Assembly (NCBI RefSeq): GCF_023273855.1
Contig: NZ_CP096884.1
Coordinates: forward strand, 2,852,001 to 2,916,000
DNA length: 64,000 nt
Reading direction: 5' to 3'
From: Seonamhaeicola sp. ML3
GTDB lineage: Bacteria > Bacteroidota > Bacteroidia > Flavobacteriales > Flavobacteriaceae
Position 1 is the first letter of the stretch. Each line of letters starts with the position of its first letter. The position numbers and the translations under genes were made by a program. Shown here piece after piece: positions 53,965 through 63,503 of this stretch. A model generated the notes under the pieces. It did not search any database and was not told where the DNA came from. It worked only from the letters and a program-made list of their open reading frames with translations.

Positions 53965-54876
53965 CTAAAAAATGGATAATTGTGTTTTTGTTGTAAACTG
54001 TTCTAAAGCGAGCATGCCTAACTTTGAGTTCCCTTTTTTATTTAGCCCAGGAGACCAGGTGGTAATTACGTAATGATCTGGCAATAGCGCAACGATTCCT
54101 CCGCCAACACCACTTTTACCGGGGAGGCCAACTTCGAAAGCAAATTCACCCGCTTCGTCGTAAAAACCACAGGTTAACATAATAGCGTTAATACGCTTTG
54201 CTTGTTGTTCGGAAAGTTGAGATTTTTCGAACAGACATTTTCCTTTGTTGGCAAAAAGATGAAAGGATTTAGTTATTTGTTGACAAGTCATCTCTAGAGC
54301 ACATTGCATGAAATAGTAATCTAGAACTTCCTCGACAGGGTTTTCTAAGTTTCCAAAAGATTTTAGAAGATTAGCTGCTGCATAATTTCTAAAACCGGTT
54401 TCCTTTTCTGATTTAGCTATATTGAGATTATAGTGAATATTGTCATCTCCTGTGAGATTTCTAACATAATTGAGAAACTCAACCTTAGGATCATTGAATA
54501 AAGAAACAATAATATCCGCAACGACAATAGCACCTGAGTTTATGAAAGGGTTTCTAGGAATGCCATTTTCAATTTCAAGCAAAGCCAATTGATTGAAAGG
54601 GTGGCCTGATGGCTCTACACCCAACCGATTTAGAATAGTGCTTCCTTTTTTTGATGCCGCCAATGCCAAAGCGAGTACTTTAGAGATGCTTTGAATAGAA
54701 AAAGGTTTGTTACAATCTCCAACACCATACTCTTCACCGTTTTTTGTTCTTAAGTGAAGTCCAAAATTATTAATATCGATAAGTGCCAATTCTGGAATGT
54801 AAGAGGCAACCGTGCCTTTGTCTTTTTCCGAAATTACATGGGCATGAATATCATTTAAAATAGACTGATAATCCAT
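53965..54876 (-). CDS. glsA: Glutaminase
   Basis: Hydrolyses L-glutamine to glutamate and ammonia. The 303-aa protein has the serine-dependent beta-lactamase-like fold with catalytic SISK in FSIQSISKVLALALA (about 59-73), GVEPSGHPFNQL, NPFINSGAIV (about 111-120) and the end-site GLPGKSGVGGGIVALLP. Length matches family GlsA. The start is two bases before the end of gcvT on the same strand (gap of two bases), so the pair is co-transcribed. Confidence 0.95.
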   Translation of the reverse strand: MDYQSILNDIHAHVISEKDKGTVASYIPELALIDINNFGLHLRTKNGEEYGVGDCNKPFSIQSISKVLALALAASKKGSTILNRLGVEPSGHPFNQLALLEIENGIPRNPFINSGAIVVADIIVSLFNDPKVEFLNYVRNLTGDDNIHYNLNIAKSEKETGFRNYAAANLLKSFGNLENPVEEVLDYYFMQCALEMTCQQITKSFHLFANKGKCLFEKSQLSEQQAKRINAIMLTCGFYDEAGEFAFEVGLPGKSGVGGGIVALLPDHYVITTWSPGLNKKGNSKLGMLALEQFTTKTQLSIF

Positions 54877-54878
54877 AA

Positions 54879-55961
54879 TTAAATATTGTAAAATGGCAAC
54901 TTTACCACGGTTGCAGGAATTACTTTTTTACGAATTTGAATATTAATTTTGCTTCCAGCATTAGCAAATACAGTTGGTACGTAGCCTAACCCAATGCCTT
55001 TTCCTAAACTGGGAGACATGGTACCAGATGTAACTCGTCCAATTTTGTTACCATTGCCATCGACTATATCGTAGTCTTTTCGTGGAATACCACGTTCGTC
55101 TAATTCAAAAGCTACAAGTTTGTTTTCTGGTCCACGGTGTTTTTCGTCTTCTAAAGCTTTAGAATTTGTAAATGATTTTGTAAATTTAGTAATCCATCCT
55201 AAGCCAGCTTCAATAGGAGAGGTGGTATCGTCAATATCATTTCCATAAAGACAGTAGCCCATTTCTAGACGTAATGTGTCTCTAGCAGCCAATCCAATGG
55301 GTTTAATTCCGTAATCTGCTCCAGCTTGAAATACTTTGTCCCATATTTGTTTTACTTCAGAATTCTTACAATAAATCTCGAAACCACCGCTTCCTGTATA
55401 TCCTGTGGCCGAAATAATAACATAATCTATACCTGCAAAATCTCCAACAATAAAATTGTAAAACTTAATAGCCGATAAATCATGACTGCTAAGGCTTTGC
55501 ATGGCTTCAACTGCTTTTGGACCTTGTATGGCCAATAAAGCATAATCATCGCTTAAATCTCGCATGATTGCTCCCACATCATTTTTAGATGAAATCCAAT
55601 TCCAATCCTTTTCAATATTACTGGCGTTTACTACCAACAAATAGGTGTTTTCTTTTACACGGTATATAATCAAGTCATCGACTATACCTCCTGTTTCATT
55701 GGGCATGCAGCTATATTGTGCTTTACCAATAGTAAGATTGGAAGCATCATTACTACTCACTTTTTGGATTAAATCCAGAGCACGGTCGCCTTCAATTAAA
55801 AATTCACCCATATGCGATACGTCAAATACTCCAAGGGCTTTTCTAACGGTTTCATGTTCAATGTTTACTCCTTCATATTGAACGGGCATATTAAACCCGG
55901 CAAACGGTACCATTTTGGCACCTAAGGCTTCATGTGTTGAAGTTAAGGCAGTTTTTTTCAT
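54879..55961 (-). CDS. gcvT: Aminomethyltransferase (glycine cleavage T protein)
   Basis: The T protein of the glycine cleavage system, which transfers the aminomethyl carbon from the H protein to tetrahydrofolate. The 360-aa sequence shows [16 protein letters not shown] at the start, [13 protein letters not shown], and the folate-site stretch [13 protein letters not shown], then GYCLYGNDI and the C-terminal [20 protein letters not shown]. No other gcv genes are here, which is usual for the dispersed arrangement in this group. I saw no glycine riboswitch in the short upstream gap. Confidence 0.96.
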   Translation of the reverse strand: MKKTALTSTHEALGAKMVPFAGFNMPVQYEGVNIEHETVRKALGVFDVSHMGEFLIEGDRALDLIQKVSSNDASNLTIGKAQYSCMPNETGGIVDDLIIYRVKENTYLLVVNASNIEKDWNWISSKNDVGAIMRDLSDDYALLAIQGPKAVEAMQSLSSHDLSAIKFYNFIVGDFAGIDYVIISATGYTGSGGFEIYCKNSEVKQIWDKVFQAGADYGIKPIGLAARDTLRLEMGYCLYGNDIDDTTSPIEAGLGWITKFTKSFTNSKALEDEKHRGPENKLVAFELDERGIPRKDYDIVDGNGNKIGRVTSGTMSPSLGKGIGLGYVPTVFANAGSKINIQIRKKVIPATVVKLPFYNI

Positions 55962-56051
55962 TTATTGAATATTTAGATTTGAGTAAATCAACTTTACGTT
56001 GAGTACCAAGAGATATATTTCTGTGAAAAGTAAAGCATTTCTTTTTTAGTC

Positions 56052-56085
56052 CAAAAAAAAAGAGCCAATTTCCATTGACTCTTTC
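56052..56085 (-). terminator. Terminator of the T9SS type A secreted protein gene
   Basis: On the minus strand AAAGAGTCAAT pairs with ATTGGCTCTTT (one G-U pair) around a four-base loop and is followed by a T-run (complement of 56053-56060). The G-U pair forms only in the minus-strand RNA, which supports this direction. Confidence 0.8.
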
Positions 56086-56107
56086 TGAAATTTTTAAAGC
56101 AATTACT

Positions 56108-57121
56108 TTATAGTTTTATTAATTTCTTAGTGAAATCTCTTCCGTTGCCTGTTTCAGAAATGAAATAAATACCACTACCAAGTCGACTAATATCTAGAGT
56201 TAACTTAGTGGCGTTATAATTTTTTCTGGTTATTACTGCGCCATGAATATTCGTAATGGTTATTACACCTCCGGTGACCGGCAAATTACTCAAATTTACT
56301 ATTCCGCTTGTGGGGTTGGGAGATACTTTTATTGGGTTTGCTTTATCAAATTCGGTTGCAGATAAAGAACTGTCGAAACACAAGGATTCACTGTTGTTTA
56401 AGTTGAAAGCATTTGAGTCGCTTACACTTGTTCTTCTCAATACCATCTTGTCCATAAAGAAGAAACTAGATCTAGCATCGACTATAATCGAGTAATTTCC
56501 TGGGGTATTAAATGTTGCCCAAATAAACCTTTGAGAGACTCCATTGGACTTGGAATTGGTTACAAAACCCCAGCGGCTTGTAATAGGACCTGTAGGGTCA
56601 CGATTCATAAACGCTTTGATATAGCCATTCACTTTGGCATCATCTGGACACCCTCTATTAGGATTAGAATTGCAGGTTGGTATGGGTTCTATAGCAGTTT
56701 CGTTAGGATTACCGTTTTGTGTCATGTACCAATCGTCGGCAACTATTCTTAGCCATGCATCATTATGTTCACCACGAGATGTTCCCGTTCCAATTCTACC
56801 TCGCCAGGCAAAACGATAAGTACCTGTTGTATTAATTTTAATATTGTAGGTTATTTGAGCATTATTAAGGGCGTTGAACGATTGTGTGCCATCCCAGTAA
56901 ATATAGGTAATTGTAGAACCAGATAAGTTTGGGTCTGCTTCAGTACCTGTTTTCCAGTTTGAATTAGAGGGTAGAACACCAGATTCCATTTCAATAGTTA
57001 GAAGTCCGTTTAGTTCCTCAAAAGGCAAAGTGCCATCACATGCTGCTGTTTGAGCTGAAATGTATAGGTTAAATACAAAGGCAATAACAAATAGATTGTT
57101 TTTGAAAATAGTGTTTCTCAT
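56108..57121 (-). CDS. Secreted protein with T9SS type A sorting domain
   Basis: A 337-aa secreted protein. A signal peptide spans about 1-23 (ends YISAQ). The body (about 25-255) looks like a carbohydrate-binding-module-type jelly roll: GLLTIEMESGVLPSNSNWK, YNIKINTTGTYRFAWRGRI, and FIWATFNTPGNYSIIVDARS, as in CBM6/malectin-like domains. The last about 75 residues form a type A sorting domain: IKVSPNPTSGIVNLSNLP, then LDISRLGSGIYFIS and a basic end (FTKKLIKL). It should be exported by T9SS and processed at the surface. A glycan-binding role is inferred. It stands alone between a terminator and the sigma-factor unit. Confidence 0.85.
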   Translation of the reverse strand: MRNTIFKNNLFVIAFVFNLYISAQTAACDGTLPFEELNGLLTIEMESGVLPSNSNWKTGTEADPNLSGSTITYIYWDGTQSFNALNNAQITYNIKINTTGTYRFAWRGRIGTGTSRGEHNDAWLRIVADDWYMTQNGNPNETAIEPIPTCNSNPNRGCPDDAKVNGYIKAFMNRDPTGPITSRWGFVTNSKSNGVSQRFIWATFNTPGNYSIIVDARSSFFFMDKMVLRRTSVSDSNAFNLNNSESLCFDSSLSATEFDKANPIKVSPNPTSGIVNLSNLPVTGGVITITNIHGAVITRKNYNATKLTLDISRLGSGIYFISETGNGRDFTKKLIKL

Positions 57122-57189
57122 GAGTTATATTTTATTGTGATTTCTTAAAACTAGACTTAAAACTACCATATGTTGTCCTGTGGCTTTTA

Positions 57190-57819
57190 TTATTCACTAG
57201 CTCTTAGTTCTTCCATATCATTTATCAATTCTCTCAACTTGTTAATTTCTTTGCCATAAATTAAGTCTAATATTTTTTTATAAAATGGAACGCTAAAAAC
57301 CCAAATTAAGATAACAAAAGTAATAAAACCTAAACCAATATAAATAGCAACTGAATCATTTATAATCTGGTTAAAGCGTATTGGATGTCTTAATGATAAA
57401 TTAAATAACTCGAGTAAAATTATCATTAATACAATCAAGGGTAACAAGTATTTTAAGACTCTTGAATATTTAGAAACATTACTTTGCCACCAAGAGTAGA
57501 AATTTTTCAAATATTCATAGGAGTTGGTTCCAAAATCAACTTGTTCTACAGATATTAACTGTTTTTTTCCAATAAAATATGCCACAGTACAAACTGCAAA
57601 AATAATACAGCCTGTTAAAATTTGTCCAAATATTATATACACAACTAAAAGTGTAAAAGCGACTACTATAGTACCTTTGTTGTTTGAATACATAGTGTTT
57701 TTTATTCTAGTTATAAGGTGTTTTGATTTCTGATTATAAAAGTTGATAAGTATAGGTACATCAAGGTTTTCGTTTTTGGTAAAACCTTCTTTCCAAATTT
57801 TTTCAATATTGTTATCCAT
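57190..57819 (-). CDS. Membrane protein, candidate anti-sigma factor
   Basis: A 209-aa protein with an N-terminal cytoplasmic stretch (about 1-45, IEKIWKEGFTKNENLDVPI) and four transmembrane segments (about 50-67, 68-84, 122-140 and 157-180). A basic helical tail follows (KILDLIYGKEINKLRELIND). It overlaps the ECF sigma gene by eight bases, so the two are co-translated. The position and the soluble N-terminal domain before the first TM agree with an anti-sigma factor, but I do not see a recognised zinc or ASD motif. The pairing is inferred from gene order. Confidence 0.65.
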   Translation of the reverse strand: MDNNIEKIWKEGFTKNENLDVPILINFYNQKSKHLITRIKNTMYSNNKGTIVVAFTLLVVYIIFGQILTGCIIFAVCTVAYFIGKKQLISVEQVDFGTNSYEYLKNFYSWWQSNVSKYSRVLKYLLPLIVLMIILLELFNLSLRHPIRFNQIINDSVAIYIGLGFITFVILIWVFSVPFYKKILDLIYGKEINKLRELINDMEELRASE

Positions 57820-58291
57820 CTAATATTTTTTTTAATCGTTCTTTAATTCTTTTAACTCTTGTGCTAATGTTTGATGCTGAAGTACCAATAATTTCAGCTA
57901 TTTCTTTATAAGGTTTATCTTCTAAATATAGCAGTATTACTGCCCTGTCTATTTCAGATAATTGTTTGATAGCGTCATAAAGTTTATTAAGTGATTCATC
58001 ACTAAAAACTTGATTTTCTTCTGTTATATTATTAGTTATATAATTTGATGCAAAAATATTCTCATTCCTCTTCTTTTTTAGTAATGTTAAAGAAGTATTA
58101 AGTGATATCTTGTATATCCATGTTGACCATTTTGCTTTTTTAGAAAAGTTATTTCTACTTTTCCATATTTGAAGGCATACTTCCTGATAATAATCTTCAA
58201 AATCTTCCTCTGTATTAGTGTAAGCTCTACAAATTTTTATGATTATTGCAGAATAAGGAAAGATATATTTCTGATAAAAACCGTCACTCAA
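57812..58291 (-). CDS. ECF-type RNA polymerase sigma factor
   Basis: A 159-aa sigma-70 family factor. Region 2 lies at about 15-80 (EDFEDYYQEVCLQIWKSRNN, WSTWIYKISLNTSLTLLKKK) and region 4 at about 100-155 (LSEIDRAVILLYLEDKPYKE, then IAEIIGTSASNISTRVKRIK, the helix-turn-helix). There is no region 1 or 3. The start is TTG: an in-frame stop lies five codons upstream with no ATG between. It is the first gene of a two-gene unit with the membrane protein. The regulon is unknown. Confidence 0.9.
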   Translation of the reverse strand: MSDGFYQKYIFPYSAIIIKICRAYTNTEEDFEDYYQEVCLQIWKSRNNFSKKAKWSTWIYKISLNTSLTLLKKKRNENIFASNYITNNITEENQVFSDESLNKLYDAIKQLSEIDRAVILLYLEDKPYKEIAEIIGTSASNISTRVKRIKERLKKILDG

Positions 58292-58426
58292 AACATTGTT
58301 TTCTTAGTTAGTGGCGAAAATTAAAAAATATCACACTTTTATTTGAAGAATTTTGATTGCTGTATTTAATCTTGCAAAGTAGTATTCAAATTAGATAAAA
58401 AATATAATATAGCTAAATAATACAAT

Positions 58427-58461
58427 AAAAAAATGCCAAAGCAAAGCCAAGGCATTTTTTG
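58427..58461 (-). terminator. Terminator of the thr operon
   Basis: AAAAAATGCC pairs with GGCATTTTTT around a 13-base loop, giving a T-run on the minus strand after thrC (ends 58486). Confidence 0.75.
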
Positions 58462-58485
58462 AAAATTTCATATAAAGGGAAAGCA

Positions 58486-59778
58486 TTACTTCAACAAAAA
58501 CGCCTTTAAATCTTCATAAGTAGAAATTACAACCGACTCCTTTTCTCTACCCATAACCTCTTGAATTTGTGCTGGTAGAGGCTGTTCTTCTTTAATTACT
58601 TTTTCAACCACATCTAAAAACTTGGTTGGGTGTGCTGTTTCCAAAAAGGCACAATGCGCATTTGGGTTGTCTTTTAAGTATGCTTTGCTTCCTAAGTAGC
58701 CAACGGCTCCATGTGGGTCTGCTACATAATTAAAGTCATTATGCATCTCCAACATGGCTTCTTTGGTCTCATCATCAGTGAAACTGAAAGAGGACACGTT
58801 TTCTTTTAGGTTTTCGAACTGATTTTTGTAAATTTCTTGGATACGAATAAAGTTACTTGGTGCTCCAACATCCATAGCGTTGCTGATAGTTTGGATTGAT
58901 GGTTTTGGTTCGTATAGTTGTGATTGTAAATAGCGCGTCACAACATTATTTACATTATTTGAAGCTATAAAATGTTTAATTGGTAGTCCTAGTTGTTGCG
59001 CCATCATACCTGCACAGATGTTTCCAAAGTTTCCGCTTGGCACCGAAAACACAATATCATCATAAGTTCTATGAAGCTGTTTATAGGCGAACATAAAATA
59101 GAACAATTGGGGCAACCAACGTGCTACATTGATAGAGTTGGCAGAGGTTAATTGCATTTTGCTTGTTAAAGCCTCATCTAAAAAGGCGGTTTTAACCATG
59201 GCTTGACAATCGTCAAAAGTGCCATTAACTTCTAAAGCTTTGATGTTTTGACCTAAAGTGGTTAACTGCTTCTCTTGAATATCACTTACTTTTCCGCTAG
59301 GGTAGAGTATCACTACATTAACACCTTTTACACCTAAAAAACCATTGGCTACAGCACCTCCAGTATCTCCAGAGGTAGCAACTAGAACAGTAACCTCATT
59401 ATCATTATCCTTGTTGAAATAGCCCAGGCATCTTGCCATAAAGCGTGCACCTACATCTTTAAACGCCATGGTTGGTCCATGGAACAATTCTAAAGTAGAA
59501 ATGTTGTCATTAAGTTTTACAACCGGAAACTCAAAAGACAAGGTCTCCTCTACAATAGTTCTTAATACATCTTCCGGAATTTCAGGATACACAAATTGTT
59601 TGATAGCCTCAAATGCTATTTCCGAGTTTGATAAACTATCTATATTTTTGAAAAAATCTTCAGATAAAGGTGTAATGCTTTCTGGAAAATACAATCCTTT
59701 GTCTGGCGCCAATCCTTTTACAACGGCGTTTTCAAATGTTGAATCTGGTGCTTGTTTATTTAATGAATAGTAGTTCAT
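58486..59778 (-). CDS. thrC: Threonine synthase
   Basis: Converts O-phospho-L-homoserine to L-threonine with pyridoxal phosphate, the last step of the pathway. The 430-aa protein has the PLP lysine in HGPTMAFKDVGARF (K107, the same number as in E. coli ThrC), VATSGDTGGAVANGF, and SVPSGNFGNICAGMM for phosphate binding. The N-terminus MNYYSLNKQAP matches the short, E. coli-like class. It follows thrB after two bases and closes the thrA-thrB-thrC operon. Confidence 0.96.
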   Translation of the reverse strand: MNYYSLNKQAPDSTFENAVVKGLAPDKGLYFPESITPLSEDFFKNIDSLSNSEIAFEAIKQFVYPEIPEDVLRTIVEETLSFEFPVVKLNDNISTLELFHGPTMAFKDVGARFMARCLGYFNKDNDNEVTVLVATSGDTGGAVANGFLGVKGVNVVILYPSGKVSDIQEKQLTTLGQNIKALEVNGTFDDCQAMVKTAFLDEALTSKMQLTSANSINVARWLPQLFYFMFAYKQLHRTYDDIVFSVPSGNFGNICAGMMAQQLGLPIKHFIASNNVNNVVTRYLQSQLYEPKPSIQTISNAMDVGAPSNFIRIQEIYKNQFENLKENVSSFSFTDDETKEAMLEMHNDFNYVADPHGAVGYLGSKAYLKDNPNAHCAFLETAHPTKFLDVVEKVIKEEQPLPAQIQEVMGREKESVVISTYEDLKAFLLK

Positions 59779-59780
59779 TT

Positions 59781-60704
59781 CTAATTCAATATTTTAATTC
59801 CTTGGGTATTAATTTTTGATACGTGAATATCAAAATCAATCCCTGTTTTAGAATATATTTTTTCTATAGCATCTTTCACATTTAATGCTGTTTCTTGTCC
59901 TTTACTTAGAGAAAAGATTGAAGGTCCAGAACCTGAAATACCAGAGCCTAAAGCCCCTGCATTTAAAGCTGCTTTTTTCACGTGGTTAAAATGAGGAATC
60001 AATTTGCTTCTATGTGGTTCTACAATCACGTCTTGCAACGAGCTTTTTATAACCTCATAATCGCCAGTATGCAGTCCATGAACCAAACCTCCAAGATTAG
60101 CCCATTGTTTAATGGCATCTTGTAATGATACTTCTTTTGGTAAAAGTGCTCTAGCATCAGCTGTTTTTATTTCAATCTGCGGATGTATTATTGTAGCATA
60201 CAAATCAATAGGTGAGGGAATTTCTAATATTTGCAATGGCGAAACACTTTTGGCTAATATGAACCCTCCAAAAATAGCTGGACCAATATTATCGGCATGT
60301 TCGCTTTTGCTAATAAACGCTTCACCTTTCATGGCAAACTCGGTTAATTCCGTTTTATTGAATGGTCTATTCAAAAGCTCATTCATGCCAAAAACACTAC
60401 CTACGGCACTTGCGGCACTACTGCCAATACCACTTCCTGGCTTGATTTTTTTATAGATTTCAATTTCAAAACCAAAATCGAGGTTAAGTGCCTCATACAT
60501 CGCTAAAGCTGAAATACCTGCAACATTTTTGTCTACCTCGTAAGGCAAATCAAATCCTTCAATCTTGCTAATGCGAATGCCTTTTTGGTCAATTTTTCTA
60601 ATGACCATTTCGTCACCAACATTATCGAGGCAAAAGCCCATGACGTCAAAACCACAAGACACGTTGGCAACTGTACCAGGAGAAAATATTTTTATTTCGT
60701 TCAT
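59781..60704 (-). CDS. thrB: Homoserine kinase
   Basis: A GHMP kinase that phosphorylates homoserine, about 307 aa with the chosen start. The N-terminal signature is IKIFSPGTVANVSCGFDVMG, the ATP loop is PGSGIGSSAASAVGSVFG (about 88-105) and the C-terminal GHMP motif is ALGSGISGSGPSIFSL. I prefer the ATG at 60704 (MNEIKIF), because family members begin directly at this point. An ATG 22 codons upstream (60770) is also open, and would add a non-conserved stretch (MELHKESD). It lies between thrA and thrC. Confidence 0.93.
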   Translation of the reverse strand: MNEIKIFSPGTVANVSCGFDVMGFCLDNVGDEMVIRKIDQKGIRISKIEGFDLPYEVDKNVAGISALAMYEALNLDFGFEIEIYKKIKPGSGIGSSAASAVGSVFGMNELLNRPFNKTELTEFAMKGEAFISKSEHADNIGPAIFGGFILAKSVSPLQILEIPSPIDLYATIIHPQIEIKTADARALLPKEVSLQDAIKQWANLGGLVHGLHTGDYEVIKSSLQDVIVEPHRSKLIPHFNHVKKAALNAGALGSGISGSGPSIFSLSKGQETALNVKDAIEKIYSKTGIDFDIHVSKINTQGIKILN

Positions 60705-60847
60705 TTTATCTATCAAATAACTTTCGGCTGCACTGGAGCAAGAAATATCACTTTCTTTATGTAATTCCATTTTTAGTATTCAGTTTTTCAGTAAGTATTA
60801 GTTAGCAGCTGTCTTTAACTTGGCTTATGCTTACTATCTCCTAAAAT

Positions 60848-63295
60848 TTAATCATTCCCTAACCGTATTATGTCCGCAAACAATCCAGAAGCTGTCACAT
60901 CGGCACCAGCACCAGCTCCTTTAATTATCATAGGTTGTTTAGGGTAACGCTCAGTATAGAACATTACAATATTATCACTTCCCTCTAAATTATAGAATGG
61001 ATGGCCTAAAGGGATTTCCTGTAAACTTACGCTAGCTTTACCTTCGTCAAATTTGGCAACATATTTTAATTGACAATTTTTTACTTTTGCAGAAGCGTAA
61101 AGACTTTGGTAATGCGCTTCATCTTGAATTAAAGTATCATAGAAATCATCAACCGTATCGCTTTTCAGACCAGCTTCTGACAGGAAAGAAGTATTTTCAA
61201 TATCCTCTAAGTTCATTTCAACACCACTTTCTCTAGCAAGAATTAAAATCTTTCTAGCAACATCTACACCACTTAAATCTATTCTTGGGTCTGGTTCTGT
61301 ATAACCTTCTGCTGCAGCTTGTTTTACAACATCGTAAAACTTAACTGTATCATTAAAGTTATTAAATACAAAGTTTAAACTCCCCGATAATACCGCTTGT
61401 ATGGAATTAACCTTATCACCAGAAGCAATCAAGTTATTTAAGGTGTCAATTACCGGTAAACCCGCGCCAACATTAGTTTCAAACAAGAATGGCGCATTGT
61501 ATTTAAGCGATAAACGCTTTAATTCTTTATAGTTTAAATAATCACTAGAACATGCAATTTTATTACAGGCTACAACAGAAATACTCTCTCTTAAATATTG
61601 AGCGTATAAGTCTGCTACATCTTTATTTGCAGTAACATCAACAAAAATACTGTTGCGTAGATTTAGTGATTTGGCCTTTTCGAAGAAGCCCTGTAACGAG
61701 GCTTGTTCTCCTTCTGCTAATTGCTCTTTCCATGATTTTAAGTCGATACCGCTTTGATCAAAAATCATTTTTCGTGAATTAGACAAACCAACAACACGCA
61801 TGCTAATTTTAAGGTTTTCCTTTAAATATTTACGCTGTTGCTTTATTTGTTCAACTAAACGCTCACCTACATTGCCTACTCCTGTAATAAATACATTGAG
61901 TTGTTTTGTTTTGGCTTCAAAAAATTGTTCGTGCAGTACGTTTAATGCTTTCTTTACATCATTTTCAGCGATAACCACAGAGATGTTTTTTTCTGAAGCA
62001 CCCTGAGCAATAGCTCTTACATTTACATTGTTTTTACCCAAAGCACTAAACAGCTTACCACTAATGCCCTGGTGATTTTTCATATTGTCTCCAACCAAAG
62101 CAACTATTGATAAATTGTTTTCAATAATTATTGGGTTTATTTTATGAAGCGCAATTTCGTTCTCAAACGTAGCATCAATGGCTTCTTTTGCAGCTTCAGC
62201 ATCTTTAGCTTCGATTCCTAAGCAAATAGAATGTTCTGAAGAGGCTTGCGTAATTAAAATAATATTGATTTTCTCTTGCGATAACGTTTCGAATAAACGC
62301 TTTGAAAACCCAGGAATACCAACCATACCGCTCCCTTCGAGCGTTAGCAATGAAATATTACCAATATTACTAATGCCCTTAACAGGTGTACTAGACTTTA
62401 AAGCATCATTAGAAATTTTAGTCCCAGGCGCTTCTGGCTCCAAAGTATTCTTGATATAAATCGGAATTTCTAAATCTAAAACTGGCTGAACTGTAGGTGG
62501 ATAAAGTACTTTTGCGCCAAAATGAGATAACTCCATGGCCTCTTGATACGAAATCTCCTGAATAGGATAAGCCTGTTTTACCATTTTGGGGTTAGTTGTA
62601 AACATACCGCTTACATCGGTCCAAATTTCTAATTGATTCACTTTTAATGCGGCAGCCACAATTGCAGCAGTAAAATCTGAACCACCGCGTCCTAAAGTTG
62701 TTTGTTCTCCAATAACAGATTTCGATACAAACCCCGGAAGAATTGTGATTTGTTGTGAAGCTGCACCAAAATAATCTTGAATATTTTTATTTGTGATACT
62801 ATAATTAACTTCTGCTTTCGTGAAAACCGAATTGGTAACCACAAGTTCTTGAGAATTTTTACGTTCAGCAGAGAGACCTCTACTTTTCATAGTTTCGGCA
62901 ATAATGAACGACGATAATAATTCACCGAAACTTACTAACTTATCAGATGTTTTAGGGGACAGTTCGTTAATCAAGAAAATACCGTTTAGCAAATTTTCTA
63001 GCTCCTCTAATTTTTCACTAACCACAGGGGCGATAGCAGACCCATCATCATCAGGATTTAATTCATAAATTATATCAAAGTGAATTTTAGCTATTTCTTC
63101 AAAAGTCTCTGTATAAGACTTGTCTTTGTTCTGTGCTTGTTTACCAGCTAAAAGTAACTTGTCGGTTATACCGCCAACTGCAGAAACCACACATATTACA
63201 GTATCACTTTTAGAATAATCTTCTAAAATATTTATAACGTTATTTATGTTTTTTGAAGAACCTACAGAAGTTCCTCCAAATTTTAAAACCTTCAT
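60848..63295 (-). CDS. thrA: Bifunctional aspartate kinase / homoserine dehydrogenase
   Basis: An 815-aa fusion that catalyses the first and third steps from aspartate to threonine. The kinase half (about 1-300) begins MKVLKFGGTSVGSSKNI and has TLGRGGSDFTAA. Two ACT domains (about 310-455) include GMVGIPGFSKRLFETLSQEK and VALVGDNMKNHQGISGKLFS; these sense threonine in related enzymes. The dehydrogenase half (about 465-815) begins VFITGVGNVGERLVEQI and holds SVVACNKIACS, LFETNVGAGLP and GYTEPDPRIDLSG. It is the first structural gene of the operon and lies 82 bases behind the threonine leader peptide. Confidence 0.97.
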   Translation of the reverse strand: MKVLKFGGTSVGSSKNINNVINILEDYSKSDTVICVVSAVGGITDKLLLAGKQAQNKDKSYTETFEEIAKIHFDIIYELNPDDDGSAIAPVVSEKLEELENLLNGIFLINELSPKTSDKLVSFGELLSSFIIAETMKSRGLSAERKNSQELVVTNSVFTKAEVNYSITNKNIQDYFGAASQQITILPGFVSKSVIGEQTTLGRGGSDFTAAIVAAALKVNQLEIWTDVSGMFTTNPKMVKQAYPIQEISYQEAMELSHFGAKVLYPPTVQPVLDLEIPIYIKNTLEPEAPGTKISNDALKSSTPVKGISNIGNISLLTLEGSGMVGIPGFSKRLFETLSQEKINIILITQASSEHSICLGIEAKDAEAAKEAIDATFENEIALHKINPIIIENNLSIVALVGDNMKNHQGISGKLFSALGKNNVNVRAIAQGASEKNISVVIAENDVKKALNVLHEQFFEAKTKQLNVFITGVGNVGERLVEQIKQQRKYLKENLKISMRVVGLSNSRKMIFDQSGIDLKSWKEQLAEGEQASLQGFFEKAKSLNLRNSIFVDVTANKDVADLYAQYLRESISVVACNKIACSSDYLNYKELKRLSLKYNAPFLFETNVGAGLPVIDTLNNLIASGDKVNSIQAVLSGSLNFVFNNFNDTVKFYDVVKQAAAEGYTEPDPRIDLSGVDVARKILILARESGVEMNLEDIENTSFLSEAGLKSDTVDDFYDTLIQDEAHYQSLYASAKVKNCQLKYVAKFDEGKASVSLQEIPLGHPFYNLEGSDNIVMFYTERYPKQPMIIKGAGAGADVTASGLFADIIRLGND

Positions 63296-63331
63296 TTTTT
63301 AATGAATTGATAATTGAAAATATATTTTGAG

Positions 63332-63355
63332 TTGTGATTGATATAGAAACCACAA
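63332..63355 (-). promoter_or_regulatory. Hairpin between the thr leader and thrA
   Basis: On the minus strand TTGTGGTT pairs with AATCACAA (one G-U pair, formed only in the minus-strand RNA) around an eight-base loop. It lies between the leader stop and thrA. No U-run follows directly, so it is not a classical terminator; a role as an attenuation or translation-control structure is possible. Confidence 0.3.
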
Positions 63356-63377
63356 AAATAGCCTGAAGTATATATTA

Positions 63378-63482
63378 TTAACAACCCCAAAGGGTAGTCG
63401 TTGTAGTAGTACCAATGAAAGAAGTCGTTCCTTTAGAAAAAGAAGCGGAAACAAATCTTGTATTTTGGTCTAAATGGTTCAT
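63378..63482 (-). CDS. Threonine operon leader peptide
   Basis: A 34-codon ORF read from the complement: ATG at 63482, TAA at 63378. It begins MNHLDQNTRF and ends IGTTTTTTLWGC, with six consecutive Thr codons (ACT ACT ACA ACG ACT ACC, using all four Thr codons) and nine Thr in 34 residues. It lies 82 bases upstream of thrA and starts about 15 bases behind a predicted transcription start. This is the layout of a leader peptide at which ribosomes pause when charged Thr-tRNA is scarce, as for E. coli thrL. The sequence is not related to the E. coli peptide, so the match is by design only. An ORF on the opposite strand here is the shadow. Confidence 0.85.
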   Translation of the reverse strand: MNHLDQNTRFVSASFSKGTTSFIGTTTTTTLWGC

Positions 63483-63503
63483 AAAAGCTATGATAATGCA
63501 AGC

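Noticed and set aside
55962-56051. Glycine riboswitch upstream of gcvT
   Set aside because: The gap is only about 90 bases to the next terminator and shows none of the conserved glycine aptamer elements.
58289-58296. ATG at 58296 as start of the sigma factor
   Set aside because: That ATG is in another frame and meets a stop two codons later; the TTG at 58291 is the only workable start.
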